DNA of 64,000 nucleotides from Brevundimonas sp. NIBR10. GTDB lineage: Bacteria; Pseudomonadota; Alphaproteobacteria; Caulobacterales; Caulobacteraceae. This document shows, piece by piece, positions 28,445 to 36,168 of this stretch. Position 1 is the stretch's first letter. Each line of letters starts with the position of its first letter. The position numbers and the translations under genes are program-made. The notes below the pieces were generated by a model that saw only the letters and a program-made list of their open reading frames with translations, searched no databases and was not told the origin of the DNA. Location of the stretch: positions 3,077,501 to 3,141,500 of the forward strand of contig NZ_CP115464.1 of the NCBI RefSeq assembly GCF_027912515.1, written 5' to 3'.

Positions 28445-29275
28445 TCAGGCCGACTTCTGCTTCAGCTCATAGGCCCCGAGGCCGGGCTTGTAGCTCTTGT
28501 CGTCGATGAACTGCTTGATGCCTTCCTTGCGGCCCTCGTTGTCGTAGGAGTTCGCCGCCTCCTGCGCCCGGATCAGATAGTCCTCGGCGTTGTCGTAGGT
28601 CATCTCCTTGACCCGGCGGACGGCGTCCTTGGTTGCCTTGAGGGCCACGGGATTCTTCTTCAGCAGGATGGCGGCGAGCTCGCGCACGCGGGTCTCCAGC
28701 GAGGCGAGCGGCACGCTCTCGTTGACCAGACGCCATTCCGAGGCCTTCTTGCCGTCGATCAGTTCGCCGGTCATTGCATGGTACATGGCGTCGCGCATCG
28801 GCATCAGATCGACGACGACCTTTGTCGCGCCACCACCAGGCAGGATGCCCCAGTTGATCTCGGACAGGGCGAACTGGGCCTCGTCGGCCGCGATGGCCAG
28901 ATCGCAGGAATACAGCGGGCCATACCCGCCGCCGAAGCACCAGCCATTGACCATGGCGATCGTCGGCTTGTTGTACCAGCGCAGGCGACGCCACCACCCA
29001 TAGGCCTCGCGCTGGGCCTGACGAGTTGCCCCGATACCCTTGGCCTCGGTCTCGCGGAAATACTCCTTCAAATCCATGCCCGCCGACCAGGCCGTGCCCT
29101 CGCCCTTCAGCACCAGCACGCCAAAGTCGGTGCGGTATTCCAGTTCGTCCAGGATCTCGCCCATGCGACGGTTCAGGTTGGGCGACATGCAGTTGCGCTT
29201 GTCAGGCCGATTGAAGCTGACCCAAGCGATCCCGTCTTCGATCTGGTAGGTGGCAACGTTCGGATCGTCGGTCAT
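28445..29275 (-). CDS. ech: p-Hydroxycinnamoyl-CoA hydratase/lyase
   Basis: A 276-residue crotonase-fold enzyme that hydrates feruloyl-CoA and splits it to vanillin and acetyl-CoA. Identity to the HCHL group is clear from AWSAGMDLKEYFRE, KPTIAMVNGWCFGGG, FALSEINWGI, LVNESVPLA and the tail IDDKSYKPGLGAY. The catalytic glutamate is Glu139. The residue aligned with the active-site serine of the Pseudomonas enzyme is Gly119 (GGGYGPL instead of GGGFSPL, by my recall of that sequence), a difference worth checking. It lies between vdh and fcs in one minus-strand operon. Confidence 0.94.
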   Translation of the reverse strand: MTDDPNVATYQIEDGIAWVSFNRPDKRNCMSPNLNRRMGEILDELEYRTDFGVLVLKGEGTAWSAGMDLKEYFRETEAKGIGATRQAQREAYGWWRRLRWYNKPTIAMVNGWCFGGGYGPLYSCDLAIAADEAQFALSEINWGILPGGGATKVVVDLMPMRDAMYHAMTGELIDGKKASEWRLVNESVPLASLETRVRELAAILLKKNPVALKATKDAVRRVKEMTYDNAEDYLIRAQEAANSYDNEGRKEGIKQFIDDKSYKPGLGAYELKQKSA

Positions 29276-29343
29276 GGTCTTGTCCCCGTGGCGTCGTGTC
29301 GACGCAGTCGTATTATTGATTAAGTCGGCGAGTGAGCGGCCGA

Positions 29344-30780
29344 TCAGATGGGATAGTGGCCCGGCTGAGTCTCGATCGTGATCCAGCGCAACTCTGTGAA
29401 TGCGTCGATTCCGGCCTTGCCTCCAAACCGGCCGTAGCCTGAGCCCTTGGTTCCACCGAACGGCATTTGGGCCTCGTCGTGAACGGTCGGGCCGTTGACA
29501 TGACAGATGCCCGACTTGATCTGTTTGGCGATTTTCAGCCCCCTCGCGATGTCGCGCGTGAAGACCGAAGCCGACAGGCCGTATTCCGTGTCGTTGGCCA
29601 GTTCGACGGCGTGGGCCTCATCGCGGGCGCGGGTTACGGCGACTACAGGCCCGAAGCTCTCCTCGCTGAACAGCCGCATGGACGGGGTAACCCGATCGAC
29701 GACTGTGGCCGGCATCAGCACTCCGGTCGAGGGTCCTCCAGTCACGCTGACCGCGCCGGCGGCCAGTGCGTCGGCCACCAGGCCCTCGACATGCTGGACG
29801 GTTTTCAGATCGACGACGGCGCCCAGGGGCGTCTTGCCCTCGCGGGGATCACCGACCGCCATGGTCGCGACCTTGGCCCCAAACTTCTCGATGAAGACAT
29901 CGGCTACGGCATCGACGACGATGATCCGCTCGGTCGACATGCAGATCTGGCCCTGGTTCATGAAGGCCCCGAAGGCGGCCGCCTTGACCGCCTCGTCCAG
30001 GTCCGCATCGTCCAGGATCACGAACGGAGCCTTGCCGCCCAGCTCCAGCAACACGGGCTTCAAGTGTTCGGCGGCCCGTTTGGCCACAATCCGACCGACG
30101 GCGGTCGATCCCGTGAAGTTAATGCGTCGCACGGCCGGATGATCGATCAGCGCTCCGACCACCTCGCCGGCGTCGGCGGGAGCATTCGTGACCACATTGA
30201 CGACGCCCGCGGGGAAGCCCGCATCGGCGAAGGCCTCCACGATCAGGGAGTGGGTGCGCGGGCAGGTCTCCGAGGCCTTCAGCACGACGGTGTTGCCGCA
30301 CGCCAGCGGCACGGCGATCGCCCGCACGCCAAGGATGATCGGCGCATTCCAGGGCGCGATTCCCAGGACGACCCCGGCCGGTTCACGCAGCGCCATGGCG
30401 ATACAGCCGGGCTTGTCGGACGGAATCACTTCGCCGCCGATCTGGGTTGTCAGCGCGGCCGCCTCGCGGACCATGCCCGCGGCAAGCATGAGGTTAAACC
30501 GGGCCCAGCCCTCCGTCGCGCCGATCTCGTTCTGCATCGCCTCAACGAAGGCATCGGCCTTGGATTCCAGCGCGACCGCAGCCTTGTGCAGCATCGCGCG
30601 ACGCTCGTTGGGGCCCATACTGCTCCATGCCGACAAGGCGGCCTGAGCGGCATCCACCGCCGCCGACGCATCGGCGACGGACGCCGCAGGAGCCTCGCTA
30701 GCCACCTGCCCAGTCATGGGGCTCAGCCGCTGGAAGGTTGCGCCGGACGGGCGAACGAGAGTCTGATTGGACAGAGACAT
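29344..30780 (-). CDS. vdh: Vanillin/aromatic aldehyde dehydrogenase
   Basis: A 478-residue NAD(P)-dependent aldehyde dehydrogenase. Catalytic residues are Cys280 in NQGQICMSTER and Glu246 in LELGGKAP; Asn145 lies in APWNAP, and the substrate and cofactor loop INFTGSTAVG is intact. The C-terminal part MPFGGTKGSGYGRFGGKAGIDAFTELRW is of the vanillin/benzaldehyde dehydrogenase group. It oxidises the aldehyde made by the hydratase-lyase to vanillate or 4-hydroxybenzoate. First gene of the vdh-ech-fcs-bcr operon, divergent from a MarR gene. Confidence 0.92.
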   Translation of the reverse strand: MSLSNQTLVRPSGATFQRLSPMTGQVASEAPAASVADASAAVDAAQAALSAWSSMGPNERRAMLHKAAVALESKADAFVEAMQNEIGATEGWARFNLMLAAGMVREAAALTTQIGGEVIPSDKPGCIAMALREPAGVVLGIAPWNAPIILGVRAIAVPLACGNTVVLKASETCPRTHSLIVEAFADAGFPAGVVNVVTNAPADAGEVVGALIDHPAVRRINFTGSTAVGRIVAKRAAEHLKPVLLELGGKAPFVILDDADLDEAVKAAAFGAFMNQGQICMSTERIIVVDAVADVFIEKFGAKVATMAVGDPREGKTPLGAVVDLKTVQHVEGLVADALAAGAVSVTGGPSTGVLMPATVVDRVTPSMRLFSEESFGPVVAVTRARDEAHAVELANDTEYGLSASVFTRDIARGLKIAKQIKSGICHVNGPTVHDEAQMPFGGTKGSGYGRFGGKAGIDAFTELRWITIETQPGHYPI

Positions 30781-30868
30781 GAGGCCACCCTAACGGTTTG
30801 TGTTCTTATAGTTATGGTTCCTAGCAATATCGGTTGTGCGGCTCAAGTACTCTGTTCATGGTGACAGG
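30781..30868. promoter_or_regulatory. Divergent promoter region of the hydroxycinnamate operon
   Basis: An 88-base AT-rich gap between vdh and the MarR gene. On the plus strand TTGTGT (30798) and TATAGT (30807) and on the minus strand a TATAAG segment lie close together, so the two promoters probably overlap and one repressor could cover both. No perfect palindrome is seen. Confidence 0.4.
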
Positions 30869-31342
30869 ATGAAAAGCGAAAAAGCCGCGCCAAGGACGCT
30901 TGAGCAACCATTTCAAGGGCTCATGGCCTTCCAGCTGCGGCAGGCGTCGGTGCTGGTCACGGCCGATCTGGGCGAGCGTCTCGCAGGCCTGTCGCTGACC
31001 ATGACCAATCTTTCGGTCCTGCTGATGATCCAGGCCAACCCCGGCGTAACTCAAACCGAGCTTGGCAAGGCGCTGGTCATCCAGCGCGCCAACCTGGCCC
31101 CGATAACAGCGACTTTTGCGGCACGTGGGCTGATCAAGCGGGACCAGATCGACGGCCGGTCACACGGCCTGAGCTTGACCAATGCAGGCGCAAACCTGGC
31201 CGAGCGTGCGTGGGAACATGTCACGGCGAACGAAATGCATCTGTTGCACCGCATGACTGCCGTGGAACGTGCCGCCATCGTCGGCCTGTTGCAGTCGCTG
31301 CGACCCAAACAGCCAGGCCACCTCCAAGGCTCGCCTCTGTGA
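30869..31342 (+). CDS. MarR family regulator, probably of the hydroxycinnamate operon
   Basis: A 157-residue winged-helix protein. VTQTELGKALVIQRANLAPI is the DNA-recognition region and RDQIDGRSHGLSLTNAG the wing. It is divergently placed from vdh, with 88 bases between the two starts, the arrangement of FerR/CouR-type repressors that release DNA on binding feruloyl- or coumaroyl-CoA. ATG at 30869 is preferred over the GTG at 30836, as it follows GACAGG and gives the usual length. The ligand is inferred. Confidence 0.87.
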   Translation: MKSEKAAPRTLEQPFQGLMAFQLRQASVLVTADLGERLAGLSLTMTNLSVLLMIQANPGVTQTELGKALVIQRANLAPITATFAARGLIKRDQIDGRSHGLSLTNAGANLAERAWEHVTANEMHLLHRMTAVERAAIVGLLQSLRPKQPGHLQGSPL

Positions 31343-31425
31343 TCGTAAGTGGCTAATACAGTCTTGTGGACGGGGTTGTTCGTCCACCCTGGCACCTTCT
31401 CCCGTCAACCCGGACCCGCGTCACG

Positions 31426-31902
31426 ATGAAGACCAAGACCCTTGCTCCACTGACCGAGGAAATCGGCAGTGCCAACGCCGTTCTAAACTTCGATGGGCTG
31501 GACGAGGTATTGGGGTTTCATGTCCGGCAGGCCCAGGGGACAATGCATCGCCGCCTGATCGAGACCCTAGCTTCCATCGACCTGACCCAAAAGCAGGCGG
31601 GAGCCCTTTGGCTGGTGGGGGCCAATCCTGGCACGTCGCAGATCGGTATCGGCGGCGCGCTGCGGATGGACCGGGCCACGACCATGGCCATCATCGATCG
31701 GCTGGAGGGCCGCACCCTGGTCGTGCGCCAACGTTCGACGGTCGATCGCCGCCGCCACGAGCTGTACCTTACGCCTGAGGGACAGAAGCTGCTGGTGCAG
31801 GTCAAGAAGCTGTCACGCGAGCACGAGTTGAAGTTCTCGGAACGGTTCACGGCCGAGGAGCTAAAGAGTCTGATCGACCTGCTGGGTCGCATCTACGGCT
31901 GA
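31426..31902 (+). CDS. Second MarR family regulator
   Basis: A 158-residue winged-helix protein with recognition region TSQIGIGGALRMDRATTMAII and wing STVDRRRHELYLTPEG containing the conserved DRR. It lies 83 bases after the first MarR gene on the same strand and is only moderately similar to it and to the one at 14.5 kb, so it is not a recent duplicate. The ATG at 31426 has no strong ribosome site. Target unknown; it could regulate one of the other transport or hydrolase genes here. Confidence 0.82.
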   Translation: MKTKTLAPLTEEIGSANAVLNFDGLDEVLGFHVRQAQGTMHRRLIETLASIDLTQKQAGALWLVGANPGTSQIGIGGALRMDRATTMAIIDRLEGRTLVVRQRSTVDRRRHELYLTPEGQKLLVQVKKLSREHELKFSERFTAEELKSLIDLLGRIYG

Positions 31903-32043
31903 GTATCGCCTCGCGAGCATTGTCAGCCCAAACTGATTATGCTGTCAAAGCCGCTTAACCAGCGTGCCGGCATGCCCAATTCCAGGGTCCATACTTAATG
32001 GCGTCAGCGGAGCAAGTTCGGTCTGATTCGGATCAAGCCACAC

Positions 32044-32385
32044 TTGCCGCGTGGCCGTCGGGGGACTCGGAGAGTGGATGGTCACCGGGTCATCTCCGGG
32101 ATTGTCCAAATGCTTCAATCGGGTGCGCGCTGGCGTAACTGCCCGGCGGAGTACGGGTCGTACACGACAGTCGACAGCCGCTTCATCTGTGGAGGCGGGA
32201 CGGCGTCTGGCATGGCATCTTCAAAGTCCTGACCGGCCATAACGGAATCCACTCCTCGGCGGCGATCGACACGACCTCGGTCCTCTTGGGCCAGATAGAA
32301 GGAATATCGCCGCTTCGCTGCGCGATACGACAAGCTCGCCACCAGGTTCCTCTCCGGCGTCCTCATCACAGCCATCATCGGCTAC
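32044..32385 (+). pseudogene. Decayed IS5-family (IS427-like) transposase
   Basis: Pieces of one transposase appear in order but in different frames. The first, from 32044, reads VISGIVQMLQSGARWRNCPAEYG, the N-terminal domain of IS427-type transposases. A second frame gives GVWHGIFKVLTG and AAIDTTS (start of the DDE domain). A third near 32305 gives RRFAARYDKLATRFLSGV, the C-terminal end. The central catalytic part is missing. It is therefore an old, inactive remnant with deletions and frameshifts. I could not find clear terminal inverted repeats. Confidence 0.78.
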
Positions 32386-32557
32386 CGGGCCAAAAGAGTC
32401 CGGACCGCAACGCAAGGCGAACGCCGCCCCAGGTCGAGGCGGCGGTGCCGGGGGAACGGGCAATAAACTCGATCGACCCAGAAACCGTCAGCCATGTCCC
32501 CGAACACACGTCAGCTATCTCGCCGGGCTGAACACCGGCGCGAACGGAGAGGTGAGT
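32386..32557. other. Non-coding stretch after the transposase remnant
   Basis: About 170 bases without a supported gene, following the insertion-sequence relic and preceding the end of the mrp gene. It may hold further degraded mobile-element sequence. Confidence 0.35.
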
Positions 32558-33631
32558 TCAGGCCGCGACGACCTTTGCGATTGCCGCGAACCGCGAGGCC
32601 GCCTCACCGTCGGGATCGGCGACGACCACCGGCACGCCCGCATCCCCGCCCTGTCGCACCGAAGCGGCGAGCGGCAGGTCGCCGAGGTAGGGGATGTTCA
32701 GGCGCGCGGCCTCGGCCTCGGCCCCGCCGCGACCGAAAACATCGCCGGACATGTTCTCGATCAGGCCCAGCGTCGGGACGCCGACCTTGGTGAACAGGGT
32801 GTGGGCGCGGCGGGCATCGGCGAGGGCGACCTCTTGCGGGGTGGAGACGATGACGACGCCGTCCAGGGGGGTCTTCTGGATCAGGGTCAGCTGGATGTCG
32901 CCGGTGCCGGGGGGCATGTCGACGACCAGGATGTCCAGCGGCGCGTGCTCCGTTCCCCAGCGGGTCTGGGTCAGCATCTGGGTCAGGGCCTGGGAGGCCA
33001 TGGGGCCGCGCCAGATCATGGCGTCGTCGGCCTTGGTCAGGAAGCCGACGGACATGGCCTTCAGGCCATGGGCCAGATGCGGTTCGATCATGCCGTCGAC
33101 GTAGTCGGGCTTTCCCGACAGGGCGAGCATGGTCGGGATGGACGGGCCGTGGACGTCGGCGTCGAGGATGCCGACGCTCAGTCCCCGCGCGGCCAGGGCG
33201 CAGGCCAGGTTGACCGCGACGGTGGACTTGCCGACGCCGCCCTTGCCGCTGGCCACGGCGATGACGCGGCGGACGTGGGCGGGGCGGTCAGTCGGGACGG
33301 GGGCCCGGGGCCGGCCCTGTTCGACGGCGGCGGGCGACAGGCCGGCACCGCGTCGTGGGCGCGCGGCGGGCGCGGACTCGGCGGTCAGGATGACCGAGAC
33401 CCTGGTCATGCCGGGCATGGCCCTGAGCGCGGCCTCGGCGGCGTCCCTGACGGGGGCATAGAGGGCGGTGTCGGAGGGGGCGACCTCGATCACGAAGCCG
33501 GCGCGGTCGGCGGCGACGGTCAGACCCTGTGCCACGCCCGACGCGACCAGACCCCGGCCAGATTTCGGATCGGGGATGGCGTCAAGGACAGCGACGACGG
33601 CGTCTTTGGTCAGGGGGGCGGGGTCGGTCAT
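32558..33631 (-). CDS. apbC: Mrp/ApbC family iron-sulfur cluster carrier ATPase
   Basis: A 357-residue cytoplasmic P-loop ATPase that carries Fe-S clusters to target proteins. The N-terminal MIP18/DUF59 domain (about 1-80) is followed by the deviant Walker [19 protein letters not shown], the switch segment [12 protein letters not shown] and [19 protein letters not shown] pair is expected in C-terminal regions of this family, but I do not see a clear one here. ATG at 33631 is preferred to a GTG two codons upstream. It is divergent from miaA. Confidence 0.92.
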   Translation of the reverse strand: MTDPAPLTKDAVVAVLDAIPDPKSGRGLVASGVAQGLTVAADRAGFVIEVAPSDTALYAPVRDAAEAALRAMPGMTRVSVILTAESAPAARPRRGAGLSPAAVEQGRPRAPVPTDRPAHVRRVIAVASGKGGVGKSTVAVNLACALAARGLSVGILDADVHGPSIPTMLALSGKPDYVDGMIEPHLAHGLKAMSVGFLTKADDAMIWRGPMASQALTQMLTQTRWGTEHAPLDILVVDMPPGTGDIQLTLIQKTPLDGVVIVSTPQEVALADARRAHTLFTKVGVPTLGLIENMSGDVFGRGGAEAEAARLNIPYLGDLPLAASVRQGGDAGVPVVVADPDGEAASRFAAIAKVVAA

Positions 33632-33699
33632 GCGCACTCAGGCTTGCAGGCGGGGTCGGGGACTTCTATCGCCCGCACAGACCGCCCGCGAGTACGCAT

Positions 33700-34569
33700 T
33701 TGCCCGATCGCCAGATCACATTGATCGCCGGCCCGACCGCCTCGGGCAAGTCGCGGCTGGCGCTCGACATGGCCGCCCGAACAGGCGCGGTCATCATCAA
33801 CGCCGACAGCCAGCAGCTGTACGCCGATCTGAGGGTGCTGAGCGCAAGGCCCTCGGTCGAAGACGAGGCGGCGGCTGAGCACCGGCTGTACGGAGTGGCC
33901 GACGCGGCCGACGCCTGGTCGGTCGGGCGCTGGTCACGGGCCGTGCTGGAGATCCTGGCCGAGTTGAAGACACAGAAGCGGCCGGCGCTGATCGTCGGCG
34001 GGACGGGCCTGTATTTCACCGCCCTGACCAAGGGGCTGGCCGACATCCCCGAGGTGCCCGCTGCCGCGCGCGAGGAGGCGATGGCGCTGTATGACACCGA
34101 GGGGGAGGCTGCGTTCCGGCTGAGACTGACCGCGCTGGATCCGCCCGCCGAGGCCGCCATCGCGCCGGGGGACCGGCAACGGTTGACCCGGGCCTGGGCC
34201 GTCGGGCGGGCGACGACTCGGTCGCTGTCGGACTGGCAGGCGTCCACCCATCCGCTGCTGGCGCGCGAGACCTATGACCGGATTGTGGTCGAGCCAGAGC
34301 GGCCGGATCTCTATGCCCGCTGCGACGCGCGGGTCGGGCTTATGGTCGAACAGGGCGCGCTGGAGGAGGTGCGGGCGCTTGTGGCGCGGAGCCTCGACCC
34401 TGCCCTGCCCGCGATGAAGGCGGTGGGTGTGCGGGAGTTCGCAGGCCATCTGAAGGGTGAGACGACGCTGGATCAGGCCATGACCGCCGCGCGTCAGGCG
34501 ACGCGGAACTATGCCAAGCGCCAGCTGACCTGGTTCAGGAACCAAACGCCGGACTGGCCCCGGGCCTGA
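33700..34569 (+). CDS. miaA: tRNA dimethylallyltransferase
   Basis: A 289-residue enzyme that adds the dimethylallyl group to A37 of tRNAs reading UNN codons. The family start is seen as [18 protein letters not shown], then [38 protein letters not shown] and the C-terminal [10 protein letters not shown]. No in-frame ATG lies near the expected N-terminus, so a TTG at 33700 (TTG CCC GAT) is the best start; another TTG at 33718 is possible. An upstream ATG would lie deep inside the divergent mrp gene and is unlikely. Confidence 0.9.
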   Translation: MPDRQITLIAGPTASGKSRLALDMAARTGAVIINADSQQLYADLRVLSARPSVEDEAAAEHRLYGVADAADAWSVGRWSRAVLEILAELKTQKRPALIVGGTGLYFTALTKGLADIPEVPAAAREEAMALYDTEGEAAFRLRLTALDPPAEAAIAPGDRQRLTRAWAVGRATTRSLSDWQASTHPLLARETYDRIVVEPERPDLYARCDARVGLMVEQGALEEVRALVARSLDPALPAMKAVGVREFAGHLKGETTLDQAMTAARQATRNYAKRQLTWFRNQTPDWPRA

Positions 34570-34633
34570 GACGCGCCGGAACGACACAGACCCCGCAGGT
34601 GTTTGCTACAGACAGGGGTTGGTGGAGGGTTCG

Positions 34634-34981
34634 ATGAAGAAGCGATTTTTGGCAGTGGCGGTCTTGGTGGTCGGAGGCCTGGCCAGTGCCGGGTGCGCGA
34701 CGACGGACGGTTATGCGTCGGCGTGCGAGCGCGACTATGCCTACAACCGGGACCGGGCAACGGCGTCGGGAGCCCTGCTGGGCGCGGCGGCCGGGGCGGC
34801 CATAGCCGGGCCCGGCGACCGGGAGCGCGGGGCGGCGATCGGCGCGGCGATCGGCGGGTTGTTGGGGCGTGAACTGTCAGCCGAGGACGATCCCTGCGGT
34901 TATGGCTTCGGCGGGTACAATCGCGACGGCCGATATGGACGCGAACGCGTCTTCTGGCAGGAAAACGGAAGGCGCTGGTAG
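34634..34981 (+). CDS. Glycine-zipper outer-membrane lipoprotein
   Basis: A 115-residue protein with signal peptide MKKRFLAVAVLVVGGLASAG followed by Cys, a lipobox for lipidation. The mature part has a glycine-zipper helix pair, SGALLGAAAGAAIAG and GAAIGAAIGGLLGREL, as in the 17 kDa surface antigen/SlyB group that inserts into the envelope. GGAGGG lies six bases before the ATG at 34634. It ends one base before the start region of the next small gene. Confidence 0.85.
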   Translation: MKKRFLAVAVLVVGGLASAGCATTDGYASACERDYAYNRDRATASGALLGAAAGAAIAGPGDRERGAAIGAAIGGLLGRELSAEDDPCGYGFGGYNRDGRYGRERVFWQENGRRW

Positions 34982-34982
34982 G

Positions 34983-35168
34983 ATGAACGAGCACGAGATC
35001 GACGATCACGGCCTGACGCCCGGCGACCCGGCCGACCCGGCGTTCGGCCAGCATCACGACGCGACCCTGTGTCCCGAATGCGAAGGCGTGGGATCGCTGA
35101 CGACCGGCGAAACCTGCCCCGTCTGCGAGGGCACGGGCAAGGCGACGGGACGGACCGGCGGGGGCTGA
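34983..35168 (+). CDS. Small zinc-knuckle protein with DnaJ-type CXXC repeats
   Basis: A 61-residue protein with an acidic N-terminus (MNEHEIDDHGLTPGDPADP) and two zinc-knuckle repeats CPECEGVG and CPVCEGTG, the CXXCXGXG pattern of the DnaJ cysteine-rich domain. Together they supply four cysteines for one zinc. It starts 2 bases after the lipoprotein stop, with GGTAGG immediately upstream, and precedes the tmRNA promoter. No J-domain is present. A zinc-ribbon chaperone or molybdopterin-like function cannot be assigned. Confidence 0.75.
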   Translation: MNEHEIDDHGLTPGDPADPAFGQHHDATLCPECEGVGSLTTGETCPVCEGTGKATGRTGGG

Positions 35169-35180
35169 TCGCGGTGCCCC

Positions 35181-35209
35181 TTGGAACCGGGGGCGCAAGC
35201 GCCTATATA
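35181..35209 (+). promoter_or_regulatory. Promoter of the tmRNA gene
   Basis: TTGGAA (35181) and TATATA (35204) are separated by 17 bases, a near-ideal housekeeping promoter. Transcription would start around 35216, just before the acceptor piece of the split tmRNA. Confidence 0.7.
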
Positions 35210-35215
35210 GGTCGT

Positions 35216-35515
35216 GCCGGGGCTTGCTCCGGATATGGCGATAAACGCGCTTGTAATAAGCGGACCGGACCCGGGTGCGATTCCCGGCGGCTCCACCAAT
35301 CGCTCCTCGTTTTCGGGGGAGATGCGGGGCCGACTAGCATCGACGGACGTGTAAAGAAGACTGCTTTCGCTCGTCCTGGCCCACCGTATCGGGCCATTTT
35401 CTAACTGCGAACGATAACTTCGCTGGAGAAGTCCGCCTCGCCGCGTAATGCGGTTCGGTTGATTTCGAATCTTAAGTCCTGAGGGTTCAGATCCTCAGGC
35501 GGGGCCGCCGGAGGG
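35216..35515 (+). ncRNA. ssrA: Two-piece (circularly permuted) tmRNA
   Basis: The acceptor piece comes first and ends with a T-arm (CCGGG-TGCGATT-CCCGG), acceptor strand CGGCTCC and ACCA (CCA at 35296-35298). A 27-base spacer follows and is removed in maturation. The second piece begins GGGGCCG at 35326, which pairs over seven bases with CGGCTCC (one G-U), and continues with the tmRNA-like GACTAGCATCGACGG. The tag frame runs 35407-35448, from resume codon GCG to TAA, giving ANDNFAGEVRLAA; with the alanine from the charged tmRNA the tag is AANDNFAGEVRLAA. It rescues stalled ribosomes and marks proteins for ClpXP. Ends of the RNA are approximate. Confidence 0.93.
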
Positions 35516-35541
35516 CCTGCCAACAGAACCTCCGGCACTTT
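35507..35541 (+). terminator. Hairpin at the end of the tmRNA gene
   Basis: GCCGGAGG (35507) and CCTCCGGC (35529) form an eight-base-pair stem with a 14-base loop, followed by ACTTTCC. It probably ends the tmRNA transcript or marks its processed 3' side. Confidence 0.5.
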
Positions 35542-35610
35542 CCTCACATCGCGACTTTCGCAGACTGCCTCGCGCCGCTATCAGTCGCGCTCGCAGACCT
35601 TGAGGATCAG

Positions 35611-36099
35611 ATGGCGGAACAGACCCCGGTCGACGAGATGAACTATGACGCGCTGGCGCAGGATGCGCTGCGCGGCGTGGTCCGCCTGGCGCTGGAGCGG
35701 GCGCAGAGCCCCAGCGGCATCCCCGGCGAGCACCATTTCTACATCACCTTCAAGACCCGGGCGAAGGGCGTCAGCGTGCCGCCCGACGTCATCGCCAAAT
35801 ACCCCGACGAAATGACCATCGTGCTGCAACACCAGTACTGGGACCTGGCGGTCGAGCCGGACCTGTTCTCGGTCATGCTGAAGTTCGGCGGGATGCCCAA
35901 GGTGCTGACCGTGCCCTATACGGCCGTGACTCGGTTCTATGACCCCAGCGTGAAGTTCCTGCTGCAGTTCGAGCCGCCCGAAACGCCGGCCGAGCCGGTC
36001 CTGACCCTGACCGAGGCCCCCAAGCCGACCGAACCCCGGCCGTCGGGCGACGGTGACGGCCCCAAAGTCGTGTCGCTGGACCAATTCCGCAAGAAATAG
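35611..36099 (+). CDS. sspB: ClpXP adaptor SspB (alpha type)
   Basis: A 162-residue adaptor that holds ssrA-tagged proteins and hands them to the ClpXP protease. The N-terminal helix YDALAQDALRGVVRLALE, the fold core HHFYITFKTRAKGVSVP and the segment VLQHQYWDLAVEPDLFSVML match the Caulobacter-type SspB. A flexible Pro/Glu-rich linker (about 125-150) leads to a C-terminal ClpX-docking tail KVVSLDQFRKK. It sits about 90 bases after the tmRNA gene that makes its substrate tag. Confidence 0.93.
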   Translation: MAEQTPVDEMNYDALAQDALRGVVRLALERAQSPSGIPGEHHFYITFKTRAKGVSVPPDVIAKYPDEMTIVLQHQYWDLAVEPDLFSVMLKFGGMPKVLTVPYTAVTRFYDPSVKFLLQFEPPETPAEPVLTLTEAPKPTEPRPSGDGDGPKVVSLDQFRKK

Positions 36100-36168
36100 C
36101 CGTCACAGCGGTCTTTTCCGATGCGCCGATCCGGATAAGCTGGTCTGCGCAGAGGTGCGGGGGCGGTG

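Noticed and set aside
32000..32560. Terminal inverted repeats of an intact insertion sequence
   Set aside because: I looked for matching ends around the transposase relic but found none; the element is a remnant.
35255..35298. tRNA-like T-arm with CCA end
   Set aside because: No D-arm or anticodon arm precedes it; the acceptor strand pairs with GGGGCCG at 35326, so it is the acceptor piece of tmRNA.
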